64,000 bases of DNA, taken from the NCBI GenBank assembly GCA_023410715.1, contig JAEYPN010000026.1:1-64000 (forward strand). Direction: 5' to 3'. This document shows, piece by piece, positions 55,338-64,000 of this stretch. This stretch comes from Bacillota bacterium. Lineage in GTDB: Bacteria; Bacillota_I; Bacilli_A; Izemoplasmatales; UBA1188. The translations under genes were made by a program, and so were the position numbers. The notes under the pieces are model-generated. The model was not told where the DNA came from. It saw only the letters and a program-made list of their open reading frames with translations, and ran no database searches. Each line of letters starts with the position of its first letter. The first letter of the stretch is position 1.

Positions 55338-56111
55338 ATGGAAGAGATTTTAAAAGTTGTAAACGTCAGTAAAACCTTTAATTTATCAAAAAAGCAACAA
55401 AAGTTAGAACACGCAAAAAGTAAAGTTAAGGTCGCAGTTAACAATTTAAGCTTTACAGCTTATAAAGGCGAGATTTATGGTCTTCTTGGCCCTAATGGAG
55501 CGGGAAAAACCACGACACTTAGAATGATTTCAACATTAATTGCACCAGATAATGGTGAAATATTTATCAAGGGTATTGATATTAAAAAAGATCCTTCTTT
55601 AGCTAGAAAAAACATTGGTTTTTTAACTAGTGATTTAAAATTAGAGGATTTCTTTACACCCAATTTCTTATTTGATTTCTTTTCAAATTTACATGGTGTT
55701 CCAGTTGATGTTAGAGAAAAAAGAAAAGAAAAATTATTTAATCGTTTTGGTATTGATAAATTTAAAGAGGTTAAGGTTGGAGAGTTATCAACAGGTATGC
55801 GCCAAAAAGCATCAATAGCGATATCACTAGTTCACGATCCTGAGGTTATTATATTTGATGAACCAACAAATGGTTTGGATGTTTTAACTGCTAGAATCGT
55901 CACTGATTATCTAAAAGAATTAAAAGAAGAAGGAAAAACCATTATTATTTCGACTCATATTTTTGATTTAATTGAAAAGGTATGTGATCGTGTAGGAATA
56001 ATTATTAATGGTGCGATGCAAAAGTCACTTCCAATTGATGAAATGTTAAATGGCGATAAACTAGAAAATGTTTTTTTCAATCTTTATAAAGAAGTTGCAG
56101 GTGAAGAATAA
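55338..56111 (+). CDS. ABC transporter ATPase (NatA-like)
   Basis: The 257-residue ATPase has Walker A GPNGAGKTTTLRM (about 52-64), signature ELSTGMRQKASIA (about 147-159), Walker B VIIFDEPTNGLDV (about 169-181) and switch His in STHIFDLI. It is of the NatA/DRA type that works with ABC-2 permeases; the permease gene starts at its last base. The exported substrate (Na+, drugs or other) is not known. Confidence 0.9.
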   Translation: MEEILKVVNVSKTFNLSKKQQKLEHAKSKVKVAVNNLSFTAYKGEIYGLLGPNGAGKTTTLRMISTLIAPDNGEIFIKGIDIKKDPSLARKNIGFLTSDLKLEDFFTPNFLFDFFSNLHGVPVDVREKRKEKLFNRFGIDKFKEVKVGELSTGMRQKASIAISLVHDPEVIIFDEPTNGLDVLTARIVTDYLKELKEEGKTIIISTHIFDLIEKVCDRVGIIINGAMQKSLPIDEMLNGDKLENVFFNLYKEVAGEE

Positions 56112-57280
56112 TGAGAAATATTATGACAGTTTTTAAAAAAGAAATTCTTAGAGTTTTAAAAGATAAACGTTTAATATTTAGTATTTTCATTATGCCAGGA
56201 GTAATGATTTATATTCTGTATTCACTAATGGGACAGATGCTTACTAATTTAAACAATGACGTGGAAAAGCATGAATCTAACATCATCGTAATTAACATGC
56301 CCAATGAATTTGAAAAATTTATTAATGATAAAAATTACGCTTTAGTAGAAATTACCTTAGCTGATCTTGATAGTAAAAAGGAAGGCTTACTTGATAAAAG
56401 CGTTGATGTTATTATTCGCTTTGATGAAAATTTTAAAAGTAAAGCTTTAAACATGGAAAAACCTACTTATGATATTTACTTTAATCCTAATGAAGATATT
56501 TCGTTAGAGGCATTCCAAAAAGTTAATGCAGCACTTGAAGCATTAAAGATTTCTTTAGCTAATGAAAAGTATAATGATATTAATTTAGTAGGAAGCGGTA
56601 AGATAGTTAACATTACTGATGAGAAAAAAGCTCAAGGTAAGGCAATGGCGATGTTGCTACCATTCTTAATCATCGTGTTCTTGTTTTCAGGAGCCATGTC
56701 AATTGGTCCAGATTCAATTAGTGGTGAAAAAGAAAGAGGCACAATTGCGACTTTATTAATTACTCCTGCTAAACGTAGTGAAATAGTAATTGGCAAAGTG
56801 GCAAGTTTAAGTGTTTTATCAACTATATCAGCCATATCAAGCTTTATTGGTGTATTATTTTCAATTCCAAAGCTATATGGTGATCAAATTAATACATCAG
56901 TAGATATTTATAAATTTACAGATTTTATGCTAATTTTAATTGTCTTATTATCAACAGTTATGTTAATTGTTGGTTTAATTTCTGTTTTATCAACACTTGC
57001 TAAGAGCACTAAAGAAGCAGCTTTATACGTAGTTCCACTTTATTCAGTTGCGATGATCTGTGGTGTTTTAAGTATGTATCAACAAGAAGGCGTTACAAAC
57101 AGTGTATTATATTTAGTACCAATTTATGGAACTGTTCAATCACTTTCTAGTATTTTCTTAATGGATTTCTCCATTACTAATATTTTAATTAATGTATTCT
57201 CAAATGTTTTATATACAGTAGTCTTAGTATATTTATTAACAAAAATGTTTAAAAATGAGAAGATTATGTTTGCAAAATGA
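56111..57280 (+). CDS. ABC-2 type permease (NatB-like)
   Basis: The 389-residue permease has one N-terminal helix (about 20-40), a large extracytoplasmic loop (about 45-175) and five helices (about 178-385). GEKERGTIATLLITPAKRSEIVIGK (about 203-227) is the signature of the NatB/ABC-2 family. It pairs with the upstream ATPase. Confidence 0.88.
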   Translation: MRNIMTVFKKEILRVLKDKRLIFSIFIMPGVMIYILYSLMGQMLTNLNNDVEKHESNIIVINMPNEFEKFINDKNYALVEITLADLDSKKEGLLDKSVDVIIRFDENFKSKALNMEKPTYDIYFNPNEDISLEAFQKVNAALEALKISLANEKYNDINLVGSGKIVNITDEKKAQGKAMAMLLPFLIIVFLFSGAMSIGPDSISGEKERGTIATLLITPAKRSEIVIGKVASLSVLSTISAISSFIGVLFSIPKLYGDQINTSVDIYKFTDFMLILIVLLSTVMLIVGLISVLSTLAKSTKEAALYVVPLYSVAMICGVLSMYQQEGVTNSVLYLVPIYGTVQSLSSIFLMDFSITNILINVFSNVLYTVVLVYLLTKMFKNEKIMFAK

Positions 57281-57840
57281 TAAATAAGATTTTAATATTT
57301 GGATCACAAGGTAGTGGTTCAACGACTTTAGCGAAAGAACTGGCTAAAAGATTTAACTATTTTTTAATTGAAGCGGATGATATTATCTTTAAACCATCAG
57401 AATATCCATACATTAATCCGCGAACAAAAGAAGAAAAGGTTACTTTGTTAGATAAATTAGTAAAAGATCATAGTCGGTTTATTATTGCTGGTTCAATTAT
57501 TGGTTTTGATGATCATGTTCATGATTTTGACTTAATTATTTATTTGCATTTACCTAAAGAAATTAGATTAAAAAGAATTAAAGAACGGGAAAAACAAAAA
57601 TATCAAGATGCGATTTTACCTAATGGTAAGTATTATACGATGCATCAAGATTTCTTATCTTGGGCTTCAATGTATGATGAATTACCAGCAGGAGTAAGAA
57701 GCTTTTCTCAGCATCAAGAATATTTAAGAAAATGTAATACTATCATTGAAATTATTAATGAGGAATTACCTTTAGAAGAATTAGTAAATCGGATTTATAA
57801 AAAATATTTGGGGGTAAAGAATGAAAAGAACGGTTATTAG
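57277..57840 (+). CDS. P-loop kinase-like protein (AAA_17/adenylate kinase-related)
   Basis: The 187-residue protein has a P-loop reading GSQGSGSTTLA, in which Ser replaces the usual Lys. Its close relatives commonly read GASGSGTTTLA, so the change is a feature of the subfamily. ADDIIF (about 33) and RIKEREKQKY (about 101) resemble the NMP-binding and LID parts of small kinases. The substrate is unknown. It overlaps both neighbours, so it belongs to the exporter operon. Confidence 0.7.
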   Translation: MINKILIFGSQGSGSTTLAKELAKRFNYFLIEADDIIFKPSEYPYINPRTKEEKVTLLDKLVKDHSRFIIAGSIIGFDDHVHDFDLIIYLHLPKEIRLKRIKEREKQKYQDAILPNGKYYTMHQDFLSWASMYDELPAGVRSFSQHQEYLRKCNTIIEIINEELPLEELVNRIYKKYLGVKNEKNGY

Positions 57841-59527
57841 TTATTTAATTTATACGGCATTTCTTTTTCTTGTATTTTATTTATTTTTACCATTTATAAA
57901 TTTACATTCAGTTGGTTTTTACTTTTATTTAGTTTTAGTGTTTGGTTTTATCTTTAGCATTATTGTCTATGCTATAAAAGATAGATTAATTCAAAAAGAC
58001 TATGCAAAGAATAAGAAATATTTTACTTTTAAATTTAATAAATCAATTGGACAGTTTGTTAGAAAACAGACTGATTTAGCTAAAAAATATCAAATAAAAA
58101 ATACGATTTTTAGACTAACTGGTCTAGTATTATTAGTAGTTATAGCGTTTATTACAATTTTAGGTATTTTTGGTTCAAAATTATTTTCTGCAGAACGCTA
58201 TTATAAGCAGTTGGAAATTAAATCATCACCAATTACTGAATATGAAGAAATTTTTGATTTTGACGATGGGTCAGTAGCTTTACCTGTAATTGATAAGGAA
58301 CTTGCATTTAAGCTAGCACAAGCAAAATTATCTATCTATGGGGCACAATATCAAATTGATTATGAAAATTTCACTTTAATAAGTGTTACAAGAAATGCTA
58401 AGGATGAATTACTGCGTATAGCCCCTCTTGAATATTCCAACCTTTTTGTATCACTATCTCGTTTAAACAAAGGAACGATCGGATATGTTGAAGTAAATGT
58501 AATTACTAAGGAAGCTAAGCTTGTAGAAATTAGCGAAGGCTTGAAATATATGCCAACTGCTAAATTTTCTAAAGATTTAGACCGCCATATTCGTTTTGCA
58601 TATCCAACGGTTATGTATGAACAAAAATATTTTGAAATTGATGATGAAGGTAATCCATATTGGGTTATTCCCACAATTACAAAAGAAATTGCTTTAATTA
58701 ATGGTAAAAATACTAAAGGTTTATTTTTAGTTAATCCAATTAATGGTGAAATTAAAAAATATAATATAGGGGAAGAACCTAAGTGGGTTGATAGAGTCGT
58801 TGTCGATACATTAGTAGAAATTCAAGCAACTAATGCTTTAAGATATAAACATGGTTACTTTAATGCCGTTCTTGGTCAAAAGAAGGAAGTGTTCCAGGTC
58901 TCAGATGGCTATAACTATTTTATTAAAGATGGTCATACTTATTATGTATCATGTGTTACTTCACCAAATGAAGCTGACCAAACATCAATTGGCTTTTTAA
59001 CCATTGATTTAAAAAATAAGGATGCAACTATGTATAGCATTCCAGGAATTACTGAGATGCGGGCAAGAGAAATTGCAATGCAAAAAGAAGAGGTTAAAGC
59101 GCAAAATCTAGAAGCTACATGGCCAATTTTGATTAATTTTAATGGCGTTCCAACATATTTTTTAGTTTTAAAAAATGAAGTACAGGATCAGCGAATTGTC
59201 TTTATAAATGTTGAAAATGGTTCAATAATTGCGATGGAAGATTCAATGCAAAAAGCTAAAGAGTCATATAAAGAACTTTTATTAAATAGTGGTCAAACAG
59301 AAACAGAAAAACACACATTAACAGGAAATGTTAGTGAATTTAGGGTTTATAATAATGAAATATATTTTACAATATCAGGAACTGATGGATATTTTATTGT
59401 TGACTTTGATTTAAATAAAGATACAATTTTTATTAATCTTAATGATAATGTCACATTTACTTATATTATTTCAAGTAAAGATGGCAAAAATTATAATTCT
59501 GTCATTGAATTTAAAAAAAATAGTTAA
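57821..59527 (+). CDS. Membrane-anchored protein with large extracytoplasmic region (PepSY-like)
   Basis: The 568-residue protein has three hydrophobic helices (about 8-28, 33-52 and 95-117) and a ~440-residue extracytoplasmic part. That part is beta-rich with repeated hydrophobic strands of the kind found in PepSY-like domains (YVEVNVITKEAKLVEIS, FLVNPINGEIKKYNIG, FINVENGSIIAMEDS). No enzyme motif is visible. It overlaps the preceding kinase-like gene by 20 nt. Function unknown; a role in envelope protein folding or protease inhibition would suit PepSY proteins. Confidence 0.6.
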   Translation: MKRTVISYLIYTAFLFLVFYLFLPFINLHSVGFYFYLVLVFGFIFSIIVYAIKDRLIQKDYAKNKKYFTFKFNKSIGQFVRKQTDLAKKYQIKNTIFRLTGLVLLVVIAFITILGIFGSKLFSAERYYKQLEIKSSPITEYEEIFDFDDGSVALPVIDKELAFKLAQAKLSIYGAQYQIDYENFTLISVTRNAKDELLRIAPLEYSNLFVSLSRLNKGTIGYVEVNVITKEAKLVEISEGLKYMPTAKFSKDLDRHIRFAYPTVMYEQKYFEIDDEGNPYWVIPTITKEIALINGKNTKGLFLVNPINGEIKKYNIGEEPKWVDRVVVDTLVEIQATNALRYKHGYFNAVLGQKKEVFQVSDGYNYFIKDGHTYYVSCVTSPNEADQTSIGFLTIDLKNKDATMYSIPGITEMRAREIAMQKEEVKAQNLEATWPILINFNGVPTYFLVLKNEVQDQRIVFINVENGSIIAMEDSMQKAKESYKELLLNSGQTETEKHTLTGNVSEFRVYNNEIYFTISGTDGYFIVDFDLNKDTIFINLNDNVTFTYIISSKDGKNYNSVIEFKKNS

Positions 59528-59569
59528 TAATATAAATGAAAATGTTAAAATAGTTAAGAGGTGCTTAAA

Positions 59570-60088
59570 ATGTTTAGTGATTTTTTGAGGGCATTATTTA
59601 TTGTTCTTATGTTATATGCCGTAATAAATATTATTATTAAATTGGATAATATTAGAAATAGGATTTTACTTTGGTTTATAATTACGATGATGGCGGTAAT
59701 GTATGTTAATAACTTCTTTATTAAAAATGGCTGGATCGAATTTGTAATTGCTTTAGTGGCTTTTGCACTTTTATACGTTCCTTTAATCTTTATGGCAATT
59801 AAGAAGAAATCATTTAGTTGTTATGTATATAACTTTAATAAAAGTGAAGAATTGATTTTTGAATTTGTTGAAAATTATAAAAAAGAAAATAATTTAGCAG
59901 ATGATGGCATTGTTTATCAAGTTAATCATCCGTTTACTCTTACTTTCAACAACCTAAAATACAAGGAAATATCAAAATTTAATAAGGGCTTAAATAAATT
60001 AATTGAAAGTAAAACTTCAAAAAATTATTTCTTATTTTATGTATTACTTGTATTAACTGTAGCAATTTCAATTAGTTTATTCTTTTAA
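59570..60088 (+). CDS. Polytopic membrane protein of unknown function (172 aa)
   Basis: ATG 59570 follows GAGGTG. The protein has four predicted helices (about 5-25, 32-48, 55-78 and 155-172) and a cytoplasmic part between the third and fourth (about 80-150). No family is recognised. A strong terminator follows at 60,090. Confidence 0.6.
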   Translation: MFSDFLRALFIVLMLYAVINIIIKLDNIRNRILLWFIITMMAVMYVNNFFIKNGWIEFVIALVAFALLYVPLIFMAIKKKSFSCYVYNFNKSEELIFEFVENYKKENNLADDGIVYQVNHPFTLTFNNLKYKEISKFNKGLNKLIESKTSKNYFLFYVLLVLTVAISISLFF

Positions 60089-60089
60089 A

Positions 60090-60118
60090 AAAGGAGCTTA
60101 AATAGCTCCTTTATTTTT
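60090..60118 (+). terminator. Terminator at the end of the exporter gene cluster
   Basis: AAAGGAGCT (60090-60098) pairs with AGCTCCTTT (60104-60112), followed by ATTTTT. Confidence 0.85.
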
Positions 60119-60275
60119 CTTCAAATGATTCGCAGTTAACATCTAAAATACTATGACAATCTCTGCTTCGTCTTGAACCAATTGATACTTGATCTAGAGT
60201 ACAAAAATATTCACGGTCATTTAGATGAACGCATGATGTAACTGTACATTTGATTGAATCATTACATTTCGGCAT
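60111..60275 (-). CDS. DUF1540-family small Cys-rich protein
   Basis: The 54-residue gene on the minus strand starts at ATG 60275 with GGAGGTAA just upstream. It has six cysteines in the DUF1540 pattern: KCNDSIKCTVTSCVHL, then YFCTLDQVSIGS, and C-terminal CHS...NCESF. Such proteins bind metal and are common in sporulating Firmicutes; their role is unknown. Its stop codon overlaps the terminator of the plus-strand cluster. Confidence 0.8.
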   Translation of the reverse strand: MPKCNDSIKCTVTSCVHLNDREYFCTLDQVSIGSRRSRDCHSILDVNCESFEEK

Positions 60276-60416
60276 AAAATTACCTCCTTAATATTATTTT
60301 TTGTAAATTAAATTAATTTATTATGGAAAAAGTTAGTGATAGTATGATAAAATAATTATGAATGAATAATTGAAAGGATTTCTAATTATTAAAAAAAATT
60401 AGGTCAGTGATATATA

Positions 60417-61598
60417 ATGGAAAAAAAAGTGAAAAAATCCTCATATGTAAGGAAACCGAGTAGTTTTTGGTGGATAGTTGCGACGTTTCTTGTAAAAGTT
60501 TTTTATAAAACGCGAATTAAAATAAAAACTAAAAAAGAACAAAGAATTAAGCCACTTGATGGTAGTCTTATTTTATTTAATCATTCATCAATGTATGATT
60601 ATATTGCTTTATTTGATGCATTACATAAGAAAAAATTTCATTATGTTTGTACAACTTATTTTTTTAGAAATAAAAAATTAGCACGGCTTTTAAATGCTTT
60701 AGGAGTAATTCCTAAAGAACAATATAAAGCAGATTTAAAATCTGTTTTGAAAATGCGAAATGTGATTAATAATGGGGGAATTATTACTCTTGCCCCTGAA
60801 GGTCAGATAACCTTAGATGGAAAGACCCAAACAATTATTAGAGGTACAGAAAAACTGATTAAAACTTTAAATGTTAATGTTTATGTTAGTATTATTAAAG
60901 GTTCATATTTATCTAACACTAAATGGGCAATTAAGAAATCACGTGGACCAATTTCGGTTGAAACAAAACTTATTTTAACTAAAAACGAAGTTCAGACTAT
61001 GACAAATGAAGAAATTTATGATCGTATCGTTAAAGAACTTGAATATAATGATTATGATAACGCACGTGATAATCATTTACTTTATAAAAACTATCATAAA
61101 GCTTTAGGATTTGAAAATATTGCTTTTTATTGTCCTAAGTGCCATGAATTTGATTCCATTTATACGGAAAATAATAAAGTGATTTGTAACAAGTGTGGTT
61201 TTGAAGTTTTTTTCTTTCCACATGAATCTGATTTTATGTCAAATAAAATAGTTAAGAATCCGCAAGAATGGTATGAAATAGAATATGAGTTAATGACTAA
61301 CCTTGCAAAGGATGACAATTTTACACTTGAACATCATGGTAATTTAGAAATTATTGAGAGTGTCGAAATTGTTGGGACTGACTATATCAATATTAAAATG
61401 AATAATAAAACAATTACTTTATCAAGTGATAAAATGAATGAAGTAATTGATGTTGATAAAGTTTTAAACTTTACTAATAAAATGAATAAGTATTTAGAGA
61501 TTCCAACGGTTGATAGACAATATAAAATTTATTTTGACAATCCACGAGAAATCTTTAAATTTGTTTTATTAATGAAAGTAATAAAAGGGTATAAATAA
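60417..61598 (+). CDS. PlsC-type acyltransferase with C-terminal zinc-ribbon extension
   Basis: The N-terminal ~210 residues match 1-acyl-glycerol-3-phosphate acyltransferases: NHSSMYDYIAL (HX4D catalytic motif, about 55-65), FFRNKK, GVIPKEQY and APEGQITLDGK (acceptor motif, about 127-137). The 393-residue length exceeds the usual ~240. The extra part carries a zinc ribbon (CPKCHEF...CNKCGFE, about 241-266) and a beta-rich C-terminal domain. It would add the second acyl chain in phospholipid synthesis. It converges on gpsA, which makes the glycerol-3-phosphate precursor. Confidence 0.82.
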   Translation: MEKKVKKSSYVRKPSSFWWIVATFLVKVFYKTRIKIKTKKEQRIKPLDGSLILFNHSSMYDYIALFDALHKKKFHYVCTTYFFRNKKLARLLNALGVIPKEQYKADLKSVLKMRNVINNGGIITLAPEGQITLDGKTQTIIRGTEKLIKTLNVNVYVSIIKGSYLSNTKWAIKKSRGPISVETKLILTKNEVQTMTNEEIYDRIVKELEYNDYDNARDNHLLYKNYHKALGFENIAFYCPKCHEFDSIYTENNKVICNKCGFEVFFFPHESDFMSNKIVKNPQEWYEIEYELMTNLAKDDNFTLEHHGNLEIIESVEIVGTDYINIKMNNKTITLSSDKMNEVIDVDKVLNFTNKMNKYLEIPTVDRQYKIYFDNPREIFKFVLLMKVIKGYK

Positions 61599-61625
61599 AA
61601 CACTTCAAAAATCGAAGTGTTTTTT
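61597..61625. terminator. Bidirectional terminator
   Basis: A 10-bp stem AAAACACTTC (61597-61606) pairs with 61614-61623 and is flanked by A and T runs on both sides; it serves the acyltransferase gene and gpsA. Confidence 0.88.
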
Positions 61626-61628
61626 AAA

Positions 61629-62615
61629 TTATTTAGTTTCTTCTTTATTTGGTCTGTCTAATAGAGCTTTTACTGTTTCTTTGACATCAGCACCGTTAAT
61701 AACTATTTCATTTACAGCTAAAGTAATTGGCATATCAATGTTATATTTCTTTGAAAGGGTAACTGCGGCTGGTAAAGCATTTATTCCTTCAACAACCATT
61801 CCAACCTCGCTTATCGCATCTTTAACACTATATCCTTTTCCAATTAAATTACCACAATTATTATTTCTACTATGTTTACTTGAAGCAGTTACTATTAAAT
61901 CTCCGATTCCAGCTAATCCACTAAATGTCGCATCATTACACCCTAAAGCTAATCCTAAGCGTCTAATTTCGGCAATACCTCTTGTCATAATAGCGGCTTT
62001 AATATTATCGCCATAACCAATACCATCAGAAATACCTGCTGATAAAGCAATAATATTTTTTAGTGCCCCACATATTTCTACACCTTTTACATCAGAATTT
62101 GTGTAAACCCTCATACAGGTATTTTTAAATAAGGCAACAACTTCATTTGCGATATTTAAGTCAGAAGCGGCAGCTACAATTGTAGTGGGTAGGTTTATTG
62201 CGACCTCTTCAGCATGAGTTGGTCCTGATAAAGCTACAACATTAGCTTCACCTAATTCATCTAAAATAATATCCGTCATTGTCATTAAAGTATGTGGTTC
62301 AATACCTTTAGCAACGTTAACGATTATTTGATCCTTTATAAAAGGTTTAGCTTTTTCTATTGTACTTCTTACATATAATGATGGAACAGCAATAATAATA
62401 AAATCACTTTCAGTACATAAAGAGATATCAGTAGTGAATGTAATATTATCAGGTAAAACAACCCCAGAAATATTTTTAATTTTTTTATCTTTTTTAAGAT
62501 TGGTTATTTCATTTTCTAGGGCCGACCAAACGGTAACTATATTATTATCAGCTAATACTTTAGCTAATGATAATCCCCAAGTACCGGCGCCTAAAATTAA
62601 TATTTTTTTCATCAT
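61629..62615 (-). CDS. gpsA: NAD(P)+-dependent glycerol-3-phosphate dehydrogenase GpsA
   Basis: The 328-residue enzyme has the GAGTWGLSLA dinucleotide loop (about 8-17), NVAKGIEP (about 98-105), ALSGPTHAEEVA (about 136-147) and the catalytic GVEICGALKNIIALSAGISDGIGYGDNIKAA region (about 180-210). It reduces dihydroxyacetone phosphate to sn-glycerol-3-phosphate for lipids and teichoic acid. It sits between the acyltransferase and LTA-synthase-like genes, forming an envelope-lipid neighbourhood. Confidence 0.95.
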   Translation of the reverse strand: MMKKILILGAGTWGLSLAKVLADNNIVTVWSALENEITNLKKDKKIKNISGVVLPDNITFTTDISLCTESDFIIIAVPSLYVRSTIEKAKPFIKDQIIVNVAKGIEPHTLMTMTDIILDELGEANVVALSGPTHAEEVAINLPTTIVAAASDLNIANEVVALFKNTCMRVYTNSDVKGVEICGALKNIIALSAGISDGIGYGDNIKAAIMTRGIAEIRRLGLALGCNDATFSGLAGIGDLIVTASSKHSRNNNCGNLIGKGYSVKDAISEVGMVVEGINALPAAVTLSKKYNIDMPITLAVNEIVINGADVKETVKALLDRPNKEETK

Positions 62616-62645
62616 AATACCTCAATTACTTTAATAAATTTTGGT

Positions 62646-64000
62646 TTATTCATTTTTAGTAGTATCATTTACAAAATAATTAAAGAAGTTATACTTTAAA
62701 ATTTTATCTGAATAATAAATTTTTGTATAAAATTCTTGAAAATACTTTAGGAAGTGTTCATACTCTTCATCAGTTAAATTATGACCACCTTCATTATTTG
62801 AAATAGAAAGAATTTTCTTGCCATCAGTAACTAAATATTCATTTTCATTAATATAAGTAGTAGGATTGATAAAGACTAAGTTATCACCATCATAAATATC
62901 ATGACCAGCTAAATACTTGTAGTTAGCTTTAACTCCAAGCATGTTAAGGAGTGTTGGGACAAGATCAATGGTTGACATTGGGGTTGAATCAATATGTTTA
63001 TCATTTGAACCGCCAATATGCATAATCATTGTTTGTTTATAAACATTAATTCCTGTATATTCACTTTCTTCCAGACCAACATAATCTTTTAAGTAATCAT
63101 TAAAAATTGCATCAGAGGAGAACATATATGGATGATGATCACGATAAATATTTAAAATTGTGTTATCATATAATCCATTTTCTTTTAACCAGTTTATAAG
63201 TTCACCAATAAAATTGTCAAATTCATATTGTCTTTGCAAATATTTAAACATTTCTGAACTTATTAAAGCAGATTTTTCAACTCCGTACATTTCATCTAAA
63301 ATGCCTCTTACTATATCAGCATTTTCTAAAGTTCCAGTCCATTTAAAAGTATATGGATAAGAGCTATCTTCAATGTTATGATCATTATAATCACCATGTT
63401 GCGAGTAAGTTAAGACATTAACATAAAAGTTTTTCCCAGTATTTTTATATTCGTCCGCATCAATAAAATATGTAAAGAAGTTAAGCATATTTGAATCATA
63501 GTAATAGTTACTACGAATACCATATTGATGGTATAAAGTATCAATAAACGCATTTCTTGAAAAACCGTATTGAGGAACAATTGTATTTCGGTTATAAAAA
63601 AGCTCAACATATGAATGAAAATAATAAGTATCATAACCATTATTTTCTAGCTGACTTGGTAAAGAGAATGGAAAGATATTTCCATTTTCACTTATTTCAT
63701 CACACATACAAGCATTCCATGATGGTGCACCAACAGGGAATAAACCAGTTATAGACATAAATTCAGAGTTACATGTTGCACCTTGATGGAATTCGTTAGC
63801 GTAGTAGTTATCAAAATTAATACTTTCTTGCATTAATTTATAAATATTAGGAGTCAAAAATTCTGAAACAAATCTTGAATCAAATGATTCACCCATAATA
63901 TTAATTAAGTTATAACCAGCATATCTACCCGTCATGTCATTTATATCTTTTTCTTGATAAAGTCCTTCAAAAAATGCATAAACAGATAATAATTGATCCT
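62646..64000 (-). CDS. LTA synthase-like membrane phosphoglycerol transferase (5' end beyond window)
   Basis: The frame stays open past the ATG at 63935 to the window edge (reading ..YAFFEGLYQEKDIND before it), so the gene is 5'-partial and its membrane helices lie outside. Visible are the LtaS-type sulfatase-fold motifs: NLINIMGESFDS with the metal-binding Glu, LTPNIYKLMQESINFDNYYANE and the catalytic-Thr region QGATCNSEF; NIYRDHHPY and MIMHIGG are later metal-site segments. Such enzymes polymerise glycerol phosphate onto membrane glycolipid from phosphatidylglycerol. It could also be another LtaS-family phosphoglycerol transferase. Confidence 0.8.
   Translation of the reverse strand, partial: DQLLSVYAFFEGLYQEKDINDMTGRYAGYNLINIMGESFDSRFVSEFLTPNIYKLMQESINFDNYYANEFHQGATCNSEFMSITGLFPVGAPSWNACMCDEISENGNIFPFSLPSQLENNGYDTYYFHSYVELFYNRNTIVPQYGFSRNAFIDTLYHQYGIRSNYYYDSNMLNFFTYFIDADEYKNTGKNFYVNVLTYSQHGDYNDHNIEDSSYPYTFKWTGTLENADIVRGILDEMYGVEKSALISSEMFKYLQRQYEFDNFIGELINWLKENGLYDNTILNIYRDHHPYMFSSDAIFNDYLKDYVGLEESEYTGINVYKQTMIMHIGGSNDKHIDSTPMSTIDLVPTLLNMLGVKANYKYLAGHDIYDGDNLVFINPTTYINENEYLVTDGKKILSISNNEGGHNLTDEEYEHFLKYFQEFYTKIYYSDKILKYNFFNYFVNDTTKNE

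Noticed and set aside
57298..57330. Missing Walker A lysine in the kinase-like protein (GSQGSGSTT)
   Set aside because: Relatives in this subfamily, as I recall them, read GASGSGTTT and also lack the lysine, so it is not a defect of this gene.
1..64000. Mollicute genetic code (UGA = Trp)
   Set aside because: Many intact genes end at TGA in tight operon overlaps (e.g. potA/potB at 33,244-33,247 and natB/kinase-like at 57,277-57,280), and intact proteins are full-length when TGA is read as stop.

Overview
This window comes from a very AT-rich bacterial chromosome of the low-GC Firmicutes (Bacillota). Ribosome binding sites are of the AGGAGG type. TGA is a true stop codon: many genes end in it inside tight ATGA or GTGA overlaps, so this is not the Mycoplasma code. 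The gene order spoIIIAH / nusB-xseA-xseB-dxs-recN-spoIVB-spo0A follows the Bacillus/Clostridium spoIIIA-to-spo0A region, and ispH-cshB-nfo also follows Bacillus order. An Erysipelotrichia-, Haloplasma- or Turicibacter-like lineage near the Mollicutes would fit; the exact taxon cannot be fixed from this sequence alone.

Layout. (1) 1-11,050 is an accessory region: the 5' tip of an IS3-type transposase, a decayed IS256-type transposase, an ABC exporter, a decayed TetR regulator with an intact CPBP membrane protease, a large helicase with a C-terminal TIR domain, the wreck of a second helicase, a zinc-ribbon/SHOCT protein and a WapI-like immunity protein. The helicase-TIR protein is the best candidate for an undescribed (defence-type) system. 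(2) 11,200-26,400 is metal and envelope physiology plus metabolism: nitroreductase, a YegP-repeat membrane protein, a Mn2+ (yybP-ykoY) riboswitch driving a P2-type cation ATPase, YetF and MgtC membrane proteins, copA-copZ, a secreted M6 metalloprotease with an M29 aminopeptidase, and a phosphomannose isomerase-ROK kinase fusion with a pseudouridine synthase. (3) 26,400-36,020 holds typA, pyk, a GH13 glucosidase and the polyamine operon potABCD behind a structured leader. (4) 36,000-39,340 is a second accessory patch: a truncated Rhs tip, two likely immunity genes and a degenerate repeat array of about 67 bp period. (5) 39,350-47,310 is the sporulation-associated syntenic block. (6) 47,300-64,000 is housekeeping: a HEPN-like/CBS protein, ispH, cshB, nfo, queG, trmL, an Ntdp phosphatase, a second RluA enzyme, a guanylate kinase-like protein, a NatAB-type exporter, a small DUF1540 gene, a PlsC-type acyltransferase, gpsA and an LTA synthase-like protein running off the end.

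How the genes fit together. dxs and ispH show the MEP isoprenoid route. gpsA, the PlsC-like acyltransferase and the LTA-synthase-like enzyme form a glycerophosphate/envelope module. Pyruvate kinase, the GH13 glucosidase and the PMI-ROK fusion feed sugars into glycolysis. The Mn2+ riboswitch-ATPase and copA-copZ are metal-efflux systems. Spo0A, SpoIVB and a SpoIIIAH-like protein are intact, and 0A-box-like sites precede spo0A, but the other spoIIIA genes expected next to spoIIIAH are not here.

Limits: all calls rest on reading the sequence and on remembered family motifs; no database search was run. No tRNA, rRNA or intact CRISPR array was recognised.
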